From contig BFEA01000001.1 in assembly GCA_003427395.1 (NCBI GenBank), positions 2,677,190 through 2,724,422 of the forward strand: a DNA stretch of 47,233 nucleotides. The letters are read 5' to 3'. A program made the position numbers and the translations under genes. The DNA is from Chara braunii. Lineage: Eukaryota > Streptophyta > Charophyceae > Charales > Characeae. The notes beneath the pieces were generated by a model. It did not search any database and had not been told where the DNA came from. It saw only the letters and a list, made by a program, of their open reading frames with translations. How positions within the stretch are numbered: position 1 is the first letter of the stretch; each line of letters begins with the position of its first letter. Below are positions 20,806 through 32,835 of the stretch, one piece after another.

Positions 20806-21171
20806 TTCGGCTGCCTAACGGGGTCCATAGTGAACGAACCCAGGTTAAGAGCAGGCTGATGATCCAGGCAAAACGACAATCTTTGATGGAAAGATTTTTC
20901 TCCCTTTGATTGACGATGATACGAGTATTGTGGCATTCTTGATGGCATGTCATATCTATTTTTGATTCTAAGTAAGGTTGAAAGTATGCATTGTGTATAT
21001 GTCCGTTTTTAGCAATATAATCAGAAAAGATAATATAGAGACCTGATAGGCTACTTTAAGTGAAATAAAGATAGTAGTAGAATAATGAAAGTAAGCGAGT
21101 GAGAGATTTGACGGCCGATTGTTTTTGTTAAAACTGTTCATTCCTTAACAGGTTTTTGAGAAAGCGTAAAG
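20806..21171 (+). other. 5' leader between PBS and gag start
   Basis: 366 AT-rich untranslated bases lie between the PBS and the gag ATG. The matching leader in the right arm is 28,482-28,847. No ORF or repeat of note is seen. RNA packaging signals would normally lie here. Confidence 0.6.
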
Positions 21172-21233
21172 ATGGGGGACGCTGATGGAATCGAGCGGGG
21201 CCCGGGTGCTACACCTGAGGACTTCATCAAGGC
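21172..21233 (+). pseudogene. gag: Gag start, cut off by the inversion junction
   Basis: ATG at 21,172 opens the same Gag N-terminus as the right copy (MGDADGIERGPGATPEDFIK). After about 20 codons the sequence leaves gag and runs into inverted ORF3. The frame continues as an accidental chimera to 21,453, which should not be taken as a gene. Confidence 0.9.
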
Positions 21234-21240
21234 TTGTCTG
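21229..21240. other. Inversion junction between two copies of the element
   Basis: Left of about 21,233 the sequence is gag on + (CATCAAGGC). Right of about 21,236 it is ORF3 on - (GTCTGCAAACCGG, equal to the reverse of 6495-6507). Both parents read GC at the crossover, so only 2-3 bases of microhomology exist. Neither partner is an LTR end. Confidence 0.85.
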
Positions 21241-21614
21241 CAAACCGGTCATAAGCCCACAAGAACTCATCCAGGGTCGTTCCATCGAACCGGATTGGCA
21301 CTCCATCTCTCCCCACAGGCGATGGATGTATCCCTTCCATCTTCCTTTCGAACTCCTGCCAGGTCACTGACTCCCGTACATATCTGGCGATGGCCTCAGC
21401 CCACTCGCCCTCTCCTCGTACCTNTCTCAGCATCCTGGCTCCATCCCATCTGAACCTGTTGGCATGCTTCTCGAAGTGGACAAAAAACAACTCCACGTTC
21501 CCTCCTCTGAAAGATGGGTGGCCTGTCCTCTTTCCTGGTTCATCCCTGCATTCTCTATCTGGCTGCCCCCTGAGGGGGCTCCACTGGCCCTGCCCCTCCC
21601 TTCCCTCTTGGCAT
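21234..21614 (-). pseudogene. ORF3 Gag-like protein, truncated right copy
   Basis: This is the reverse-strand counterpart of 6130-6507, holding only the first helical module (FFVHFEKHANRFRWDG is visible). It lacks the rest because of the inversion junction. Compared with the left copy one extra base near 21,603 (GGGAAGGGA versus GGGAGGGA) puts the ATG out of frame with the conserved part. The G8A tract and splice-acceptor-like signal lie upstream at about 21,713-21,720 and 21,638. Confidence 0.8.
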
Positions 21615-21874
21615 GGCTTCGCCAAATGGTGTCAAGCCTGCACAACAAGGAAGAGACAAGTCAAAGCATACAGAGTGTAAGCAGGTTCGGCACACAGTAA
21701 GAGACAGACACATCCCCCCCCATCTAACCTAGACGCCTATACAGGCATACACATACATACCTACACATACATACGTACTATCATAACCCATCATATCATG
21801 GTAATGAACGTTCATACAATCTTTCTGTACTGATACCCCCATCAGAAAGACATACTTAACAAGAGAAAGAGACT

Positions 21875-24800
21875 CTAGCTTGTGAGGTCCAAACTCACCT
21901 CGTCTCGAACGACAAACTTCTTCAACCTCGAGCCTGACACCCAGTCCTTCCAAGCGGTCCCATTCAGCTCCTCAATTTGGTATGCGCCATGTTCTCCACA
22001 CCTGGCGACCCTATATGGTCCTAACCATCTCTTATCCAATTTCCTCGACCATTGCTTCTCCAGGGACGAGTCGTACAGCAGCACGGTGTCTCCCACCTTA
22101 AGAGGTTCCTTCCTTACTCGTGCCAACTGGTCCCACCTGAACTTGTCCTTGGTTCGACTGTCAGCCACCCTACTTGCCGCTTCCTGTACCTTATCTTTTA
22201 TGGCTCCAATTNGACGTGCCCTTAGATCAAGCAAGTCCTCAAAAGACAAGTTTATCTTGAGGTTTTGTCGCCTCCAAGTCTTTAGGAAACTTTCTATAGG
22301 GAACGTCGCATGTCTGCCATACCATAATGTAGCTGGCGCNTAGTTGGTACTCCTTCTGACAGTGATATTNTCCACGAAGAAAGCAACCCTCAGGAAAGNT
22401 GGCCACTGATTAGGTCTGCCATCTGTCCATTTTGTGAGAAGATTTGTAATGGTACTGTGCCNTCTTTCTACCGGTGCATTAGTCTGAGGGTGCGCCGCAG
22501 TCGTATACTCGGCGATCACACCATACCCTTTCAGCAACGCTTTCACTTCGGCACAGGTGAATTCGGACCCCCNGTCNATTACGAACCTTNAGACGAAAGG
22601 ATAGCGAAGGTAGTACTCTTCAATGCATCGAGCTAGTACCTCTCCAGTCTTCGTGCGAATAACCTTGCCATCAACAAACCCTNAGAGATTGTCTCGTGCA
22701 TCAAAGATATAGTTAAACCCTCCTATTCCCAGAGNCATCGCTAATAGATCCAGATGAACGACTGCTCCGACCTCACATATATATCTAGGGTGAAGCNGTT
22801 CCNTAGGTCTTAGCGAAGACNGCTCCTNACATGGTATGCAAGATTTACAATATTTNTCGATCATGTGTCCCATGCTATCCCAATAATATAGTTCGTGAAN
22901 CTTTAAGTATGTTGCATCTGTNCTNNTATGGCCATCANTCGTTCCATCATGAAGGGCAGCTATGACGTCAATCTGTCGATTTATCCCACAGACTACCCTT
23001 CTGGGATTCTTTCCTTTATTTCTCATGAATAGATGACCGCCNCTCACTAGAAAATTCGGTCGCATCTTAAGGACTNTTTCGTTAACATCTCTTTCTCTTG
23101 TTTCACATGACAGGAGCATTCCCAATTCCAGATATACTCCGTCGTATTCTTCTGCGCGAAAGGCCTCTTTTATCTCACCTTCTTCAAAATCATCGTCCTC
23201 TCCTTAATGGATCACGTTCTCCTCTCTATCTTGCCTCTCTTCTTCAATCCTAGCAACCTCTTCTTGGAGCAACGAGTTTGCCAACACGTACATTCCACCT
23301 ATCAATCGTTCATGCTTTTTTACCTGCTGGGGTCCGGTCTCCAATGTGACCAAGTCTTCCCGCAGCTTGTACTTATCCGCCAAGGCCAACTCCATCATCC
23401 ACTCCAGTTCAGGCATTCCCCAAGAATCTTCCTCAATATAAGGTTTGAGGACTATATTCGGCCGCCGCACATGACCTGGAGGTGCGAGCCATACAGGTCG
23501 TCCAGGAGTAACATAGTTACCTATAGCCAATGACCAGGAATTAATGTGGAGTTTAACGTCCTCTTCCTTGTCCAGAAAACCATCGACCAGCGGAGTATCT
23601 TCAATCACCCCTTTGTTGCTCTTGTCCCAGTCGACGCGACTTAACCCATCTGCCCTATTCTTGTTCCCAGGAATACGCTCCAATTCGAAGTCAAACGTTT
23701 AGATGTACGTCAACCACCTCGCAATGGTTGGATCTGAAGGAGCGAAGGTCTTAAGGGAACCAGCTAGAGCAGTTGGGTCCACCCTCAACATAAACCTGCT
23801 ACCAAAGAGGTAGTTTCTGAAAATCCTCAAGCAGTGAAGAACTGTCAAGGTCTCGCGCTTAAACTGGGAGTAATTCCTCTCAGTTGTGTTAAGCGTTCTA
23901 CTTTCAAATCTTAGCGGCCGTTCTTCTCCATTGAGGTCTTGCTGGATCAATACTCCTCCCAGGGCAGTCGGCCCTGCATCCGTTTCTACGATAAAAGGTC
24001 TGGTCATCACAGCCGCATGGTCTGGTACCCCCAGTACCAGACCCCCTTCCTCAAACTTTTTCTTTAGACCCTCTATTACTGACTCCTGCTTGTCTCCCCA
24101 TTCCCAATCCTGACCTTGGCGCACAAGCTTTCGCAATTGCTCTGTCTTTGCCGCAAACCCTTTGATGAACACTCTCCAAAACCCACATGTTCCCAGGAAG
24201 CTCCTTACCTCTGTAATTGTCTCGAATGGTGTTGGCCATTCGAGAATCTTGTTCGTTTTCTTAGTGTCTGGTCGACGACCCCTCTCGTCGCACACAAACC
24301 CTTAGATCGTTGCTCCACGCATACAATGCCTGGACTTCGTTCCGCTTGCAGTGAGGTTATGCTCTTTTAGCAAGTCTAGGACTTTACAAAGATTTTGCAC
24401 ATGATCCCAGACAAATCGCTTAATCCCAGGCATCACCTCCCTCTCATCCTTCTCGTTTGGCCCTTTCACAGCCAGATCGTCGATGTAAGGTTGTGTAATG
24501 TGATGACTTACTGGTTGCATTGCCCTCACCATGTGTCTCTGGACCATGGCAACCACGTTCGTCCACCCTTGCGGTGCGACATTCATGTGAATCAGCCCTC
24601 GACGGGTATGCATTGCAGTCATTGGTCTGTCCGAAGGGTAAATAGGAAACTGGTCATAACCAGAATACAAGTCTATGAGCGATATTATGGATCTTCCTGC
24701 ACATGCCTCTGAAAGCGCATCAGCATTAGGGAGACCCCCTGCATCTCTCACTGTTACAGCATTCAAGCGCTTCAAATCCTGTACCCATCTGAGTGTCCCA

Positions 24801-25293
24801 TTTGGTTTGACAAAGCAAAACCAAGGGGATGCAAATGGTCCACTCGAGTAGTCTGAGACATGAGTGCGGATCTTCCCGTCAAGATAATTTACCATTTTTT
24901 CTTCGTCAGCCGGGTTCGGGTATCACGCACCTCGCAGATTTCATGGTTCATGTGGCACGTTATGTATCCGAATCATCGGAATCTTGTCAACATCCAGGCG
25001 GCCACGTTCATCATCATTGAAGGCATAGGCAGTATGCCTTCCTCTCATGGTCTCTACCATCAATTGCCTCTCCTGCGCTGTAAGGAAATCTGGTTCGCCT
25101 ATTATCAGCGCCTCTTCCGTTTCTTGATTGATACGACATGGTCCATTCTCCACATTTTCTCGCATCTGCCGTATCAACTCTCGTTCCCACTCGTCATAAT
25201 TTTTTTGTTCCTCAATCACGAGCACAGGAACAGGGCGGCATTTTTGATCTACTCTTTTGTACCGCCTTTGTGACCCTTGCTTGAGCCCACCCA
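21875..25293 (-). pseudogene. pol: Ty3/gypsy Pol: RT, RNase H, integrase (right copy)
   Basis: The organisation is the same as in the left copy, read on -. RT (24,302-24,895) is open and lacks Ns, giving the cleanest view of the family: palm motif QPYIDDLAVKG and conserved FASPWFCFVKPNGTLRWVQD. RNase H keeps the segments deleted in the left copy. Integrase (21,875-23,125) ends in the GPY module. Breaks are TGA at 24,941-24,943 and TAA at 23,699-23,701, both shared with the left copy. Private breaks are TAA after GATI near 24,300 and TAA near 23,202. The motifs QPYIDDLAVKG and RVDPTAL are ones I associate with a Ty3 branch common in fungi; this is recollection, not a search. Confidence 0.92.
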
Positions 25294-26007
25294 TAAAAAA
25301 GGTCGAGTTGGACTCAGGGGTTGGGCTCCTGCCGATCCTCCTCTCTTTCCGGGCGTCCGATATACCTGTTCCACCTCTCCTTCACCCATTTGTTCCATCA
25401 CCTTTTATCTCAAGGCCTCTACGGCCTCCGGGTCCGCCATCCCATAGGTTGACACTATGTCCATAGCATCGCCTATATTGGTCAGGCTAAGAGTCAGTGC
25501 TTCCGGATTTCTTTCTTTTTCAAACTCATCTCCCCCTAGCCTCTTCCTTTCTTCTTCCGATTCCTCAATCGTGAAAGAATCAGGATTGGGCCTATTCCTT
25601 ATACTTTGTGGCCCCGTATTTCTACATGTGATAACCTCATAGTTGCCACATACCGGGTCACATAAGACAAAGAACATCGTCCCATCATGCTTATTCTGTA
25701 TGACGGTCTCCGTTCGGCTCAGGATAGATTGGCCCAATAGGATGGGATGATCGAGATCGAGCATTACAAAGAAACAGCTTCTCACTTTAACCTTGCCAAT
25801 CTCCAAAACCACTCTCGATGCGGTCCCTATGAACATAGACCGACTATTCGCTCCCATTAAAACTCCATTATCGGAGTGATCAATACCCATCCCCAAACGC
25901 AAAGCATGCTCCTCTTTTATGAGGTTCATTTCCGCCCCAGTATCCACCATTGNNGTNCACGTTTTTCCTTTTACTACTANGTCCAAGCATCCACATGCGA
26001 CGGACTT
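25249..26007 (-). pseudogene. pro: Aspartic protease and Gag-Pro tail (right copy)
   Basis: The protease frame contains VDTGAEMNLIKEEHALRLG. Ns at 25,955-25,958 obscure the bases before the active site. It is interrupted by TAA at 25,405-25,407, shared with the left copy, and would otherwise run through the frameshift heptamer. It is in frame with Gag upstream. Confidence 0.8.
25294..25300 (-). promoter_or_regulatory. -1 frameshift heptamer T TTT TTA (right copy)
   Basis: On - the Gag-Pro codons read CCT TTT TTA TGG. A -1 slip enters pol as ATG GGT GGG CTC. The zero frame ends at 25,249-25,251. Register, heptamer and the downstream GGCGG/CCGCC pairing match the left copy. The outer stem is weaker here (CAAGCA instead of CGAGCA). 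Confidence 0.77.
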
Positions 26008-27597
26008 TCAATCCATCTTCGTGCCTGTCTCTGCCCATTCCGCTTCCTTGGGAATTATGGCCCTCAATCGCACGCTGGCTACCATCTTCCTGGATAATCG
26101 AGTTTTAAGCTCGTCCCGGAACCTTGGAGCTGAAGCCAACACATCCTTCAGATTCATAAGATGATTATGACCCTCAAGGATTCTATCCATCATTTCCTCT
26201 ACATCATAGTCTTCTTCTACCCGGACAACATACTTCATTTTCTTCCCCTCCGGGACTCTCTCCACGTCTGCCTTAACATCCCTCTTCTTTGCTCTTAGCT
26301 CGGTCCTCTTACCCTCTTCTCTCCTTAACCTCTCATCTCTCTCATCCTCATCCTGTGGGATGTCTACTGTCTCTTTTTCCCCACTAGGCTCAGGAACGTC
26401 CTTTGCCGGCTCATTGGGCCTTACCGGCCCCTTGGCCCTTGTCCTGACGGCCTGTGGCGCTCCTCCTGACCGTGATGGTGGCCTATAAGCCATTCCGGAC
26501 TGAGGCGTTGGTCCCGAAATCGTTACGCCTGGTAGGCTCCCAGATCCTCCTTGCGGTCCTGGACCCATATCGTAGAGATATACCAGTGGTTTTTTATCTT
26601 TCCACTCCTTGACCTCTTCACACATGTTGGTCAATTTGTCTTGATACCGTCTCATCTTTGCCACTAGATCCTCCATTATTTCCATCAATCTCCGGGCCTC
26701 AGTCCAGTAACCCCTTTCTATCTCCTCGTCAGATTCTACCACAATAGGTTCTTCCTTGACCGTACCTGCTTTCCTTTCCTGCTTTACTTCCTCATTCTCT
26801 CCTATCTCTTCAACCCTTACATCAGGACGGACATCCTCCTCTTGCCAGATTCGAAACATGGCCAGAGGAGCGGGCGGCTCGCCGGCCTCGACTCGTCTCA
26901 AGGCCTCCTTTCTCGACCCACCAGGGATCTCTACGTCAATGTAGTATCCAAACTTATCTTACATGTCACCGTCGTAGTTGGTACTAATCAGCCCTTCATC
27001 TTCATCGTTCCTTCGGACATGGCATAACTTGATGGTGTGACCCTTCTGCCCACAATGCCAGCAAATGACATTCCTCAAGTCTATCCGTCCTCTACCAAAA
27101 CCTCACCCGCCGTCCTGGCTATTCTGATTTCCAGACGCATTCCAATCCCCATTTCTTCCTCCACCGGAATTGTCAGCCCCATTTTCTCTTCCACTGGAAT
27201 TGTCACCCCCATTTCCTCTTCCACTGGAATTGCCACCCCCATTTTCTCTTCCATTTCCCCGGCCGCCATTTCCTTGCCCTTGGCCCCATCCTTGGTTTTG
27301 TCGACGTCCGCCGTCTTGAATTCCCTGCGACCCCTGTGGTGCCGGCTGTTGAGGTTGGCTTGGCTGGGGGCTCGGGTGACTTACTTGTTGAATCTGGGGT
27401 CCTGGACACCCGCAGAAAGCCGCGCTCAGCGGCGCTCCCGCGCATGATCCATGTGGTCCACTCATCGGCCATGGTACGTATGAACAGTGCCCAGGCCAAG
27501 GACTGGGAGGTCCATAACCCGGCCACGGCCCATAGGGTGTTGGCGCGGCCTGGCCATGCGACTCCGGGGGAGGCAGTGCTGTTGCCTGCGGAGTCTG
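26008..27597 (-). pseudogene. gag: Gag nucleocapsid region with zinc knuckle (right copy)
   Basis: This is the counterpart of 177-1766. The Pro/Gln-rich and Gly/Asn/Arg-rich part is open here (27,103-27,465, with NGGRGNGRENGG-type repeats) because it keeps CAG where the left copy has TAG. TGA at 27,103 and TGA at 26,008 are shared with the left copy. A private TAA lies near 26,961. The zinc knuckle is at about 27,022-27,063. Confidence 0.82.
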
Positions 27598-28481
27598 TCA
27601 TCTTCCTGAGCCTTGTCCGCCTTGCCCCAGATTTTTGGCCTTCCTTTGTGTTTTTGTTAACTTTAGAGGTTTGGGTTCTTCTTCTTCTTCTTCTTCTTCT
27701 TCCTCCTCTTGCACCACCGCCTTCTTCGCCTTTCCCTGAGTCTGCGGTGCCGCCATAGCCTTTCTTGCTGCCTTCGCCTCTTTTTCCGCATCGAGTTGGN
27801 CAACAGCATCCTCTACCATTCTCTTAAAATCTCTCCCGTCACTTGTCGTGGCATCCAAAGCCTTCCTTTTCTTCCTGGCCTGCCTCATCTGAAAGATGTC
27901 TACCTGGTCCAATTCTCCCTCTTTCACACCCTCTTTTATGGCGGCCCAAGTCAGTTTCTTTCCTGGCTCAGCCTTCTTGGTTAGCGACGAGGCTTCCCAA
28001 TTCTTGAAGTGCCCCAGGAAAGTGACACACTGTTCTTCTTCCGCCAACCCAGGGACTTTCTTTGCCATTTTCTCAAATGTCGTGGCAAAGGCCCCCACCG
28101 TTGAGAACTCGTCCCGTCTCAACATTTCCAAGTCTTCTTCGGTGAGCAGGTCGTCACCTAACTTGAAACGTCTCTGCATCTTCTCTTTAAACTTTGCCCA
28201 CTCACCATTCGCGCCGGCCGCTACTTTCATTCCCGTCTCTGCATCTTCTCTTTAAGTTCCCACCATACGTACCTAGGCATCAGCTTGGATTTGTCTGCTT
28301 CTGACGCCTCGCTAGTGACCTGCTCCAACAACTCAAGCCACTCGGACACTCTATCCCCGTTGAAGTGAAAAATGTTGACCTTGGGCACCTGAAGCCGTGC
28401 CATCTCTCTTTTTTCCAATGCCTTGATGAAGTCCTCAGGTGTAGCACCCGGGCCCCGCTCGATTCCATCAGCGTCCCCCAT
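27598..28481 (-). pseudogene. gag: Gag capsid region with true N-terminus (right copy)
   Basis: This is the only complete Gag start in the window. ATG at 28,481 begins MGDADGIERGPGATPEDFIK, followed by a capsid-type helical region (FHFNGDRVSEWLELLEQVT, LTEEDLEMLRRDEF, CVTFLGHFKNWE). After it come a basic Lys-rich stretch and the poly-Glu run. Two overlapping frames are needed, breaking at 28,227-28,230 in an ATGA overlap. The break is explained by a 22-base duplication (28,169-28,190 copied at 28,234-28,255) rather than by design. A second ATGA at 27,598-27,601 is an in-frame TGA shared with the left copy. RNA-packaging shell protein by family. Confidence 0.85.
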
Positions 28482-28847
28482 CTTTACGCTTTCTCAAAAA
28501 CCTGTTAAGGAATGAACAGTTTTAACAAAAACAATCGGCCGTCAAATCTCTCACTCGCTTACTTTCATCATTCTACTACTATCTTTATTTAACTTAAAGT
28601 AGCCTATCAGGTCTCTATATTATAACTTCTGATTATATTGCTAAAAACGGACATATACACAATGCATACTTTCAACCTTACTTACAATCAAAAATAGATC
28701 TGACATGCCATCAAGAATGTCACAATACTCGTATCATCATCAATCAAAGGGAGGAAAATCTTTCCATCAAAGGTTGTCGTTTTGCCTAGATCATCAGCCT
28801 GCTCTTAACCTGGGTTCGTTCACTATGGACCCCGGTAGGCAGCCGAA

Positions 28848-28866
28848 ATCCCCGGCAACGGCGCCA
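28848..28866 (-). other. Primer-binding site for tRNA-Asp (right copy)
   Basis: On + the bases read ATCCCCGGCAACGGCGCCA, identical to the 3' end of plant tRNA-Asp, so the PBS is on -. It lies two bases from the LTR end at 28,869, which here reads ...GAATA instead of ...GAACA, a decayed terminus. Confidence 0.92.
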
Positions 28867-31817
28867 CCTATTCAGCGCATCGGTCCCGCATGGGGACCCT
28901 CCTGGCCGCGTCATGCAGCATTTCGCAGGACTTTGTCGCAGAGCGTTTTGGCCGCTCCGGCCGAGTGCGCCAACCGTACCTCTCGCGAGCCCCTACGACA
29001 AGACAGGTTCACGCGAGGCACCGCTTACCTCCACCTGCAGGAGTTGTCACCATCCCTTAGGTGGGCAAATCTTCGCCGAGCTACTGAACCACATGCGAAA
29101 GCTTCTCGTATGCAATTGCAGAGGTGGCCCAGCCGAGGGCGTTTCTCGTTCGCTGTAGCATAGGGGGTTACGCGCGGTCGAACGCCCAAGAAATCGAACC
29201 CGCACGCGAATNGACGTACTGGGGGGCTGAGGTCCCAAACGTGACTCNGCGCCGGTNGACCAGGACGCATCGCACACACCATGCGTTACACCACAACACT
29301 CACATNTACCCATACATAACACATGGAAAAACACAAAACAAACACAACATTACAACACTCCTAGTCCCTTCAGTATCCAACCCATAACTTNATACCGCGA
29401 GAATCAGGTAGGTACCGCGCGCTGGACTTTCGTATAAGAGTCATGCGCGTGCATGGCCTCCTCATATCCACCAGCCATGCGGGCATTCGCAAGCATTTGC
29501 GTTGATGGGGTACTATGTGGTACTCGTAGCCTCGCGGCCCTTGATAATTTCGAGGGTCGCGTTCGACACTCAAGTGTCGGCTGACAGGCGCTTTGAGGGG
29601 TAATCTCTCAACGCCAGACAACCGCCATGTGCGGTTGAAGACCACAGCCTCTTCTGCACCCTGTGCAGAGGGGTTGAGTAGACGGCTTTAAGCTGTCGTG
29701 GCGGTCAAACATCAAGGGGTTTGACTTTGACCACGAAGACTTTAACGAGGAAACAACTGCAGATAGTCTGATAGTAGTTCCAAAAGCGAGGGGTAGGCCA
29801 ACGCGAAAGATGCGTGCGGATGAAGCCCAGACTCAGACCCACGGGCAATCCGATGTTTGAGACTTTTGGAGGCTAGTGCACGGGTCCCCTTAGGCCGACT
29901 AGGCTTATTCCCTGCCTCCTGTGTCGTTTCACGCTGCCGAAACTTGGGTGTACTCATCGTGAGGCGCTTTTGCCCTCTTTGCTCGTATCATAACCTTCGA
30001 GCGCAGCAATAGGCAAGTGTTGCGCGCATGGGTTAGCATAAATCCGCGCAGAGGCAGAACCTACGCATACTGACCAACGATGCGGGTTTGCGTAAGCGAT
30101 CGTGATGTCGGCGCATCATGTGACGCCCATACCCGAATGGCCTCTGTTGAGCCATGGGGTTGCTCTCGCTGCTGAGGCCTCGGCTGAAGTGCGCGCTAAG
30201 GGGGGGTAAACCTTTAGCAAGCGCAAGACCGGCCTGAGAGCCTTACCATCTTCTGCACCCTGAGGTGCCCCAAGGGGTGCAGGGTAAGATGGTCCCTAGG
30301 GCAGGAAGGAATTCGGAGCGGTGGTGAGTTGTCTGGCGCACCAGCGACACGCTAATCCTTCCGCTCGGAACTTTATCGTTCCACCAAAATAACCTCAACA
30401 AGGATGAAAAATAAATCCTCTTAACGCTATCGGAAGAAAATACCTTCAATGTTAGTCTAGGGCCTGGGACGTCCCGGACAAGGATCTTGGTTTCCAGNCT
30501 TGGGACAANTGCCCTACCACACGAAGTCAAAGAGAATAGAAGGACGCAAGCGCGCGGTCGCATAGCCCCATAAGGATTACTCNAGCGTACNCTNACTCTG
30601 ATTATCACATCATCCGGCTGGGAAAANAACAATCNCACCCAAACAACAGGTTGTGGGGCAGTACACTCTCACGACAGTTGTGTGGTTTGCCCATCTGAAT
30701 TCAAAACATAATTACTCAATCACATATTGAATCGAGTCTCTCTCATACATACNCGCAAACATTCGACATTCAAANAACATCACACGCACTAAAGGAGTCA
30801 ACTTTTCAGCGTTCTGCAGCTCACACTCTGCCTTACGCACACAAGCCCAACCATTTCCCCTCAACAAATACACTCAGTCTTGAAGAAATGGTCATTTATA
30901 AAGAAACTGGGTGAAAACCCAAAGAAGCACACAAAACCTGGCAAGGGCCAAGGCCTTAGGTTGAGAGGCAGGAGAGAATAGGAAAGTTGAGTTGTAAACC
31001 GACGAATCAGCAACCGACCTGTTATCAGTGATAACAGACAAGTGATCCCTTCGTAGAATCAGGCCGAACAATTCGAGTCTTCAACCGGATGTGAAAACTT
31101 GCATCACAGTATAGGTCAAAGAGAACCACTACTATGTTCAACCCAAGTAGAGGATAGTTCCCCAATTCGTACCCTAGCTCCTCTATCAGTCTCACTTTCA
31201 GCTTCCCTCACTAACGCTAATTTACTGAGAAAATTTGGCATCATCTCCCCTATCCAGGCCCTATCCAGGGTGGATTTGTCAAGTCTCTCTTAGCTAATAA
31301 TAATCTAACTCCCTAAATTTTGTGAAATTTCGGCAGCGCTTTCCGTAGGAAAAGTGCCTTTCCTCAAAAATGACTAACTTTTTCAAATTTATAGAAATTT
31401 CGGCAGCGCTTCCCGCAGGAAAAGGAGGTTGCCAACATTTATACAAAACTGAAACTTAAAAGACAAGGCATAACTATACTTGGGACTAACTTCTGACACT
31501 TACTTGGAAGGTAGGATCAGCGATAATCTGTACGACCTCTTGATGAGGCTGTGTGATGACACTGATCCTAACTCCTAGCAGAGCCAGTCCTATCTTATCC
31601 CAAGCTTTCCCTCCCATCATCCATCCTACCTGCCTATAGCTCTAGCACTCGGCGAGCACCTAAAGCAACTAAACTATCAAAGAGATGCCCCAGAGTGAGA
31701 GCCCACAAGCATGCATAACCAGAACATCTCTCACAATCCCACATTAATTTAGTCCAAGTAGTTCGTTAAATCGCTTAGTTCCTTCCCTTTTACATCCCCC
31801 TTTCCTATGACATACGG

Positions 31818-32835
31818 TCAGACAAGGCCCTAACCCTAGGGTATGCCTGACCTGCCTAGGTACACAAGTAAAGTACGCACATTTGGACTGCCCTAACCCT
31901 AGGGTATGCCCAACATAACATGAACTGTACACATAAGGCATATGACCAGACCGCCCTTACCCTAGGGTACGTCTTACTTTTGCCTAACTGACCACAAGTA
32001 GCATAGAACCGGGTTGCCCTAACCCTAGGGTGTGCCCAATCCGCTTTAAACAAAGTTACATACGGCATCATTCTAGACCATCCCTACCCAGGGGTAGGTC
32101 TAGCTTGCCTGAACACGGGTACAAACAACAACAAGCTTGACCGCCCTAGCCCTAGGGTACGTCCAACCCACAACACATTAACGACAAACGCATATCACTA
32201 GGCCGCCCTAACCGTAGGGTACGCCTAACTAGCCACAACAGTTTAAGTTACACAAGGCAATGTGATCAGGCTGCCCTAACCCTAGGGTATGTCTGATCTG
32301 CCTGAACAGTTATAAACACCGAAACGCTGGACCGCCCTAACCCTAAGGTACGTCCAACTTACTTTAAACAACAAAAGCTTATCGCTAGGCCGCCCTAACC
32401 CTAGGGTACGCCCAGTTAGCCGTACAACAGAAAATAGGGTACAAATACTTTCACAGACTTTATGTTTTTCCCTCTCTTATTAAGCAGTCGATCGGACCTT
32501 TCAAATAAATGGAACTTCCGATCTTGCCTCATGTTTAGAAGGGGAAATAAAATCAGATTTATACTAACTCTCTGCTCCTTAGTGTTATCATGAGCATATA
32601 ACTAAACCGCCCTAACCCTAGGATACGTTCAGTCTGCCAGTTACCTTTTTTTTACTCTTCATCTCTTTCCCTCTTTCTTAGTTCTACTTGAGTTACTGAC
32701 TGGCTTTCCCCACCCGGGGCGCCCGGTATATCAGAAGTATAAGTTCAAATTGTATATATATCAAGTTTTATACTCTAGTTGACCATTTAGTTCATGGCTC
32801 ATGGCTAAGCCGCCCTAACGCTAGGGTACACTTAG
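31818..32835 (-). repeat. Covarying hairpin array (right copy)
   Basis: The same 12 hairpins as at 16,787-17,806. Two stems that pair poorly in the left arm pair better here: copy 4 reads TTGGAC/GTCCAG (left TTAGAC/GTCCAG), and copy 11 reads TTGGGC/GTCCAA (left arm degenerate). Some cores have drifted (CCGTAGGG near 32,210, CCTTAGGG near 32,345). Confidence 0.86.

Larger units (their letters stand above)
21236..27773 (-). repeat. Right inverted-repeat arm, segment X
   Basis: Reverse complement of 1-6507, nearly identical with scattered substitutions and two 13-17 base length differences. Many single Ns within 22,200-23,080 fall at the same homologous bases as in the left arm. Confidence 0.93.

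Noticed and set aside
21172-21453. Chimeric Gag-antisense ORF3 protein across the inversion
   Set aside because: Beyond the first 20 codons it is antisense of ORF3; an accident of the junction.
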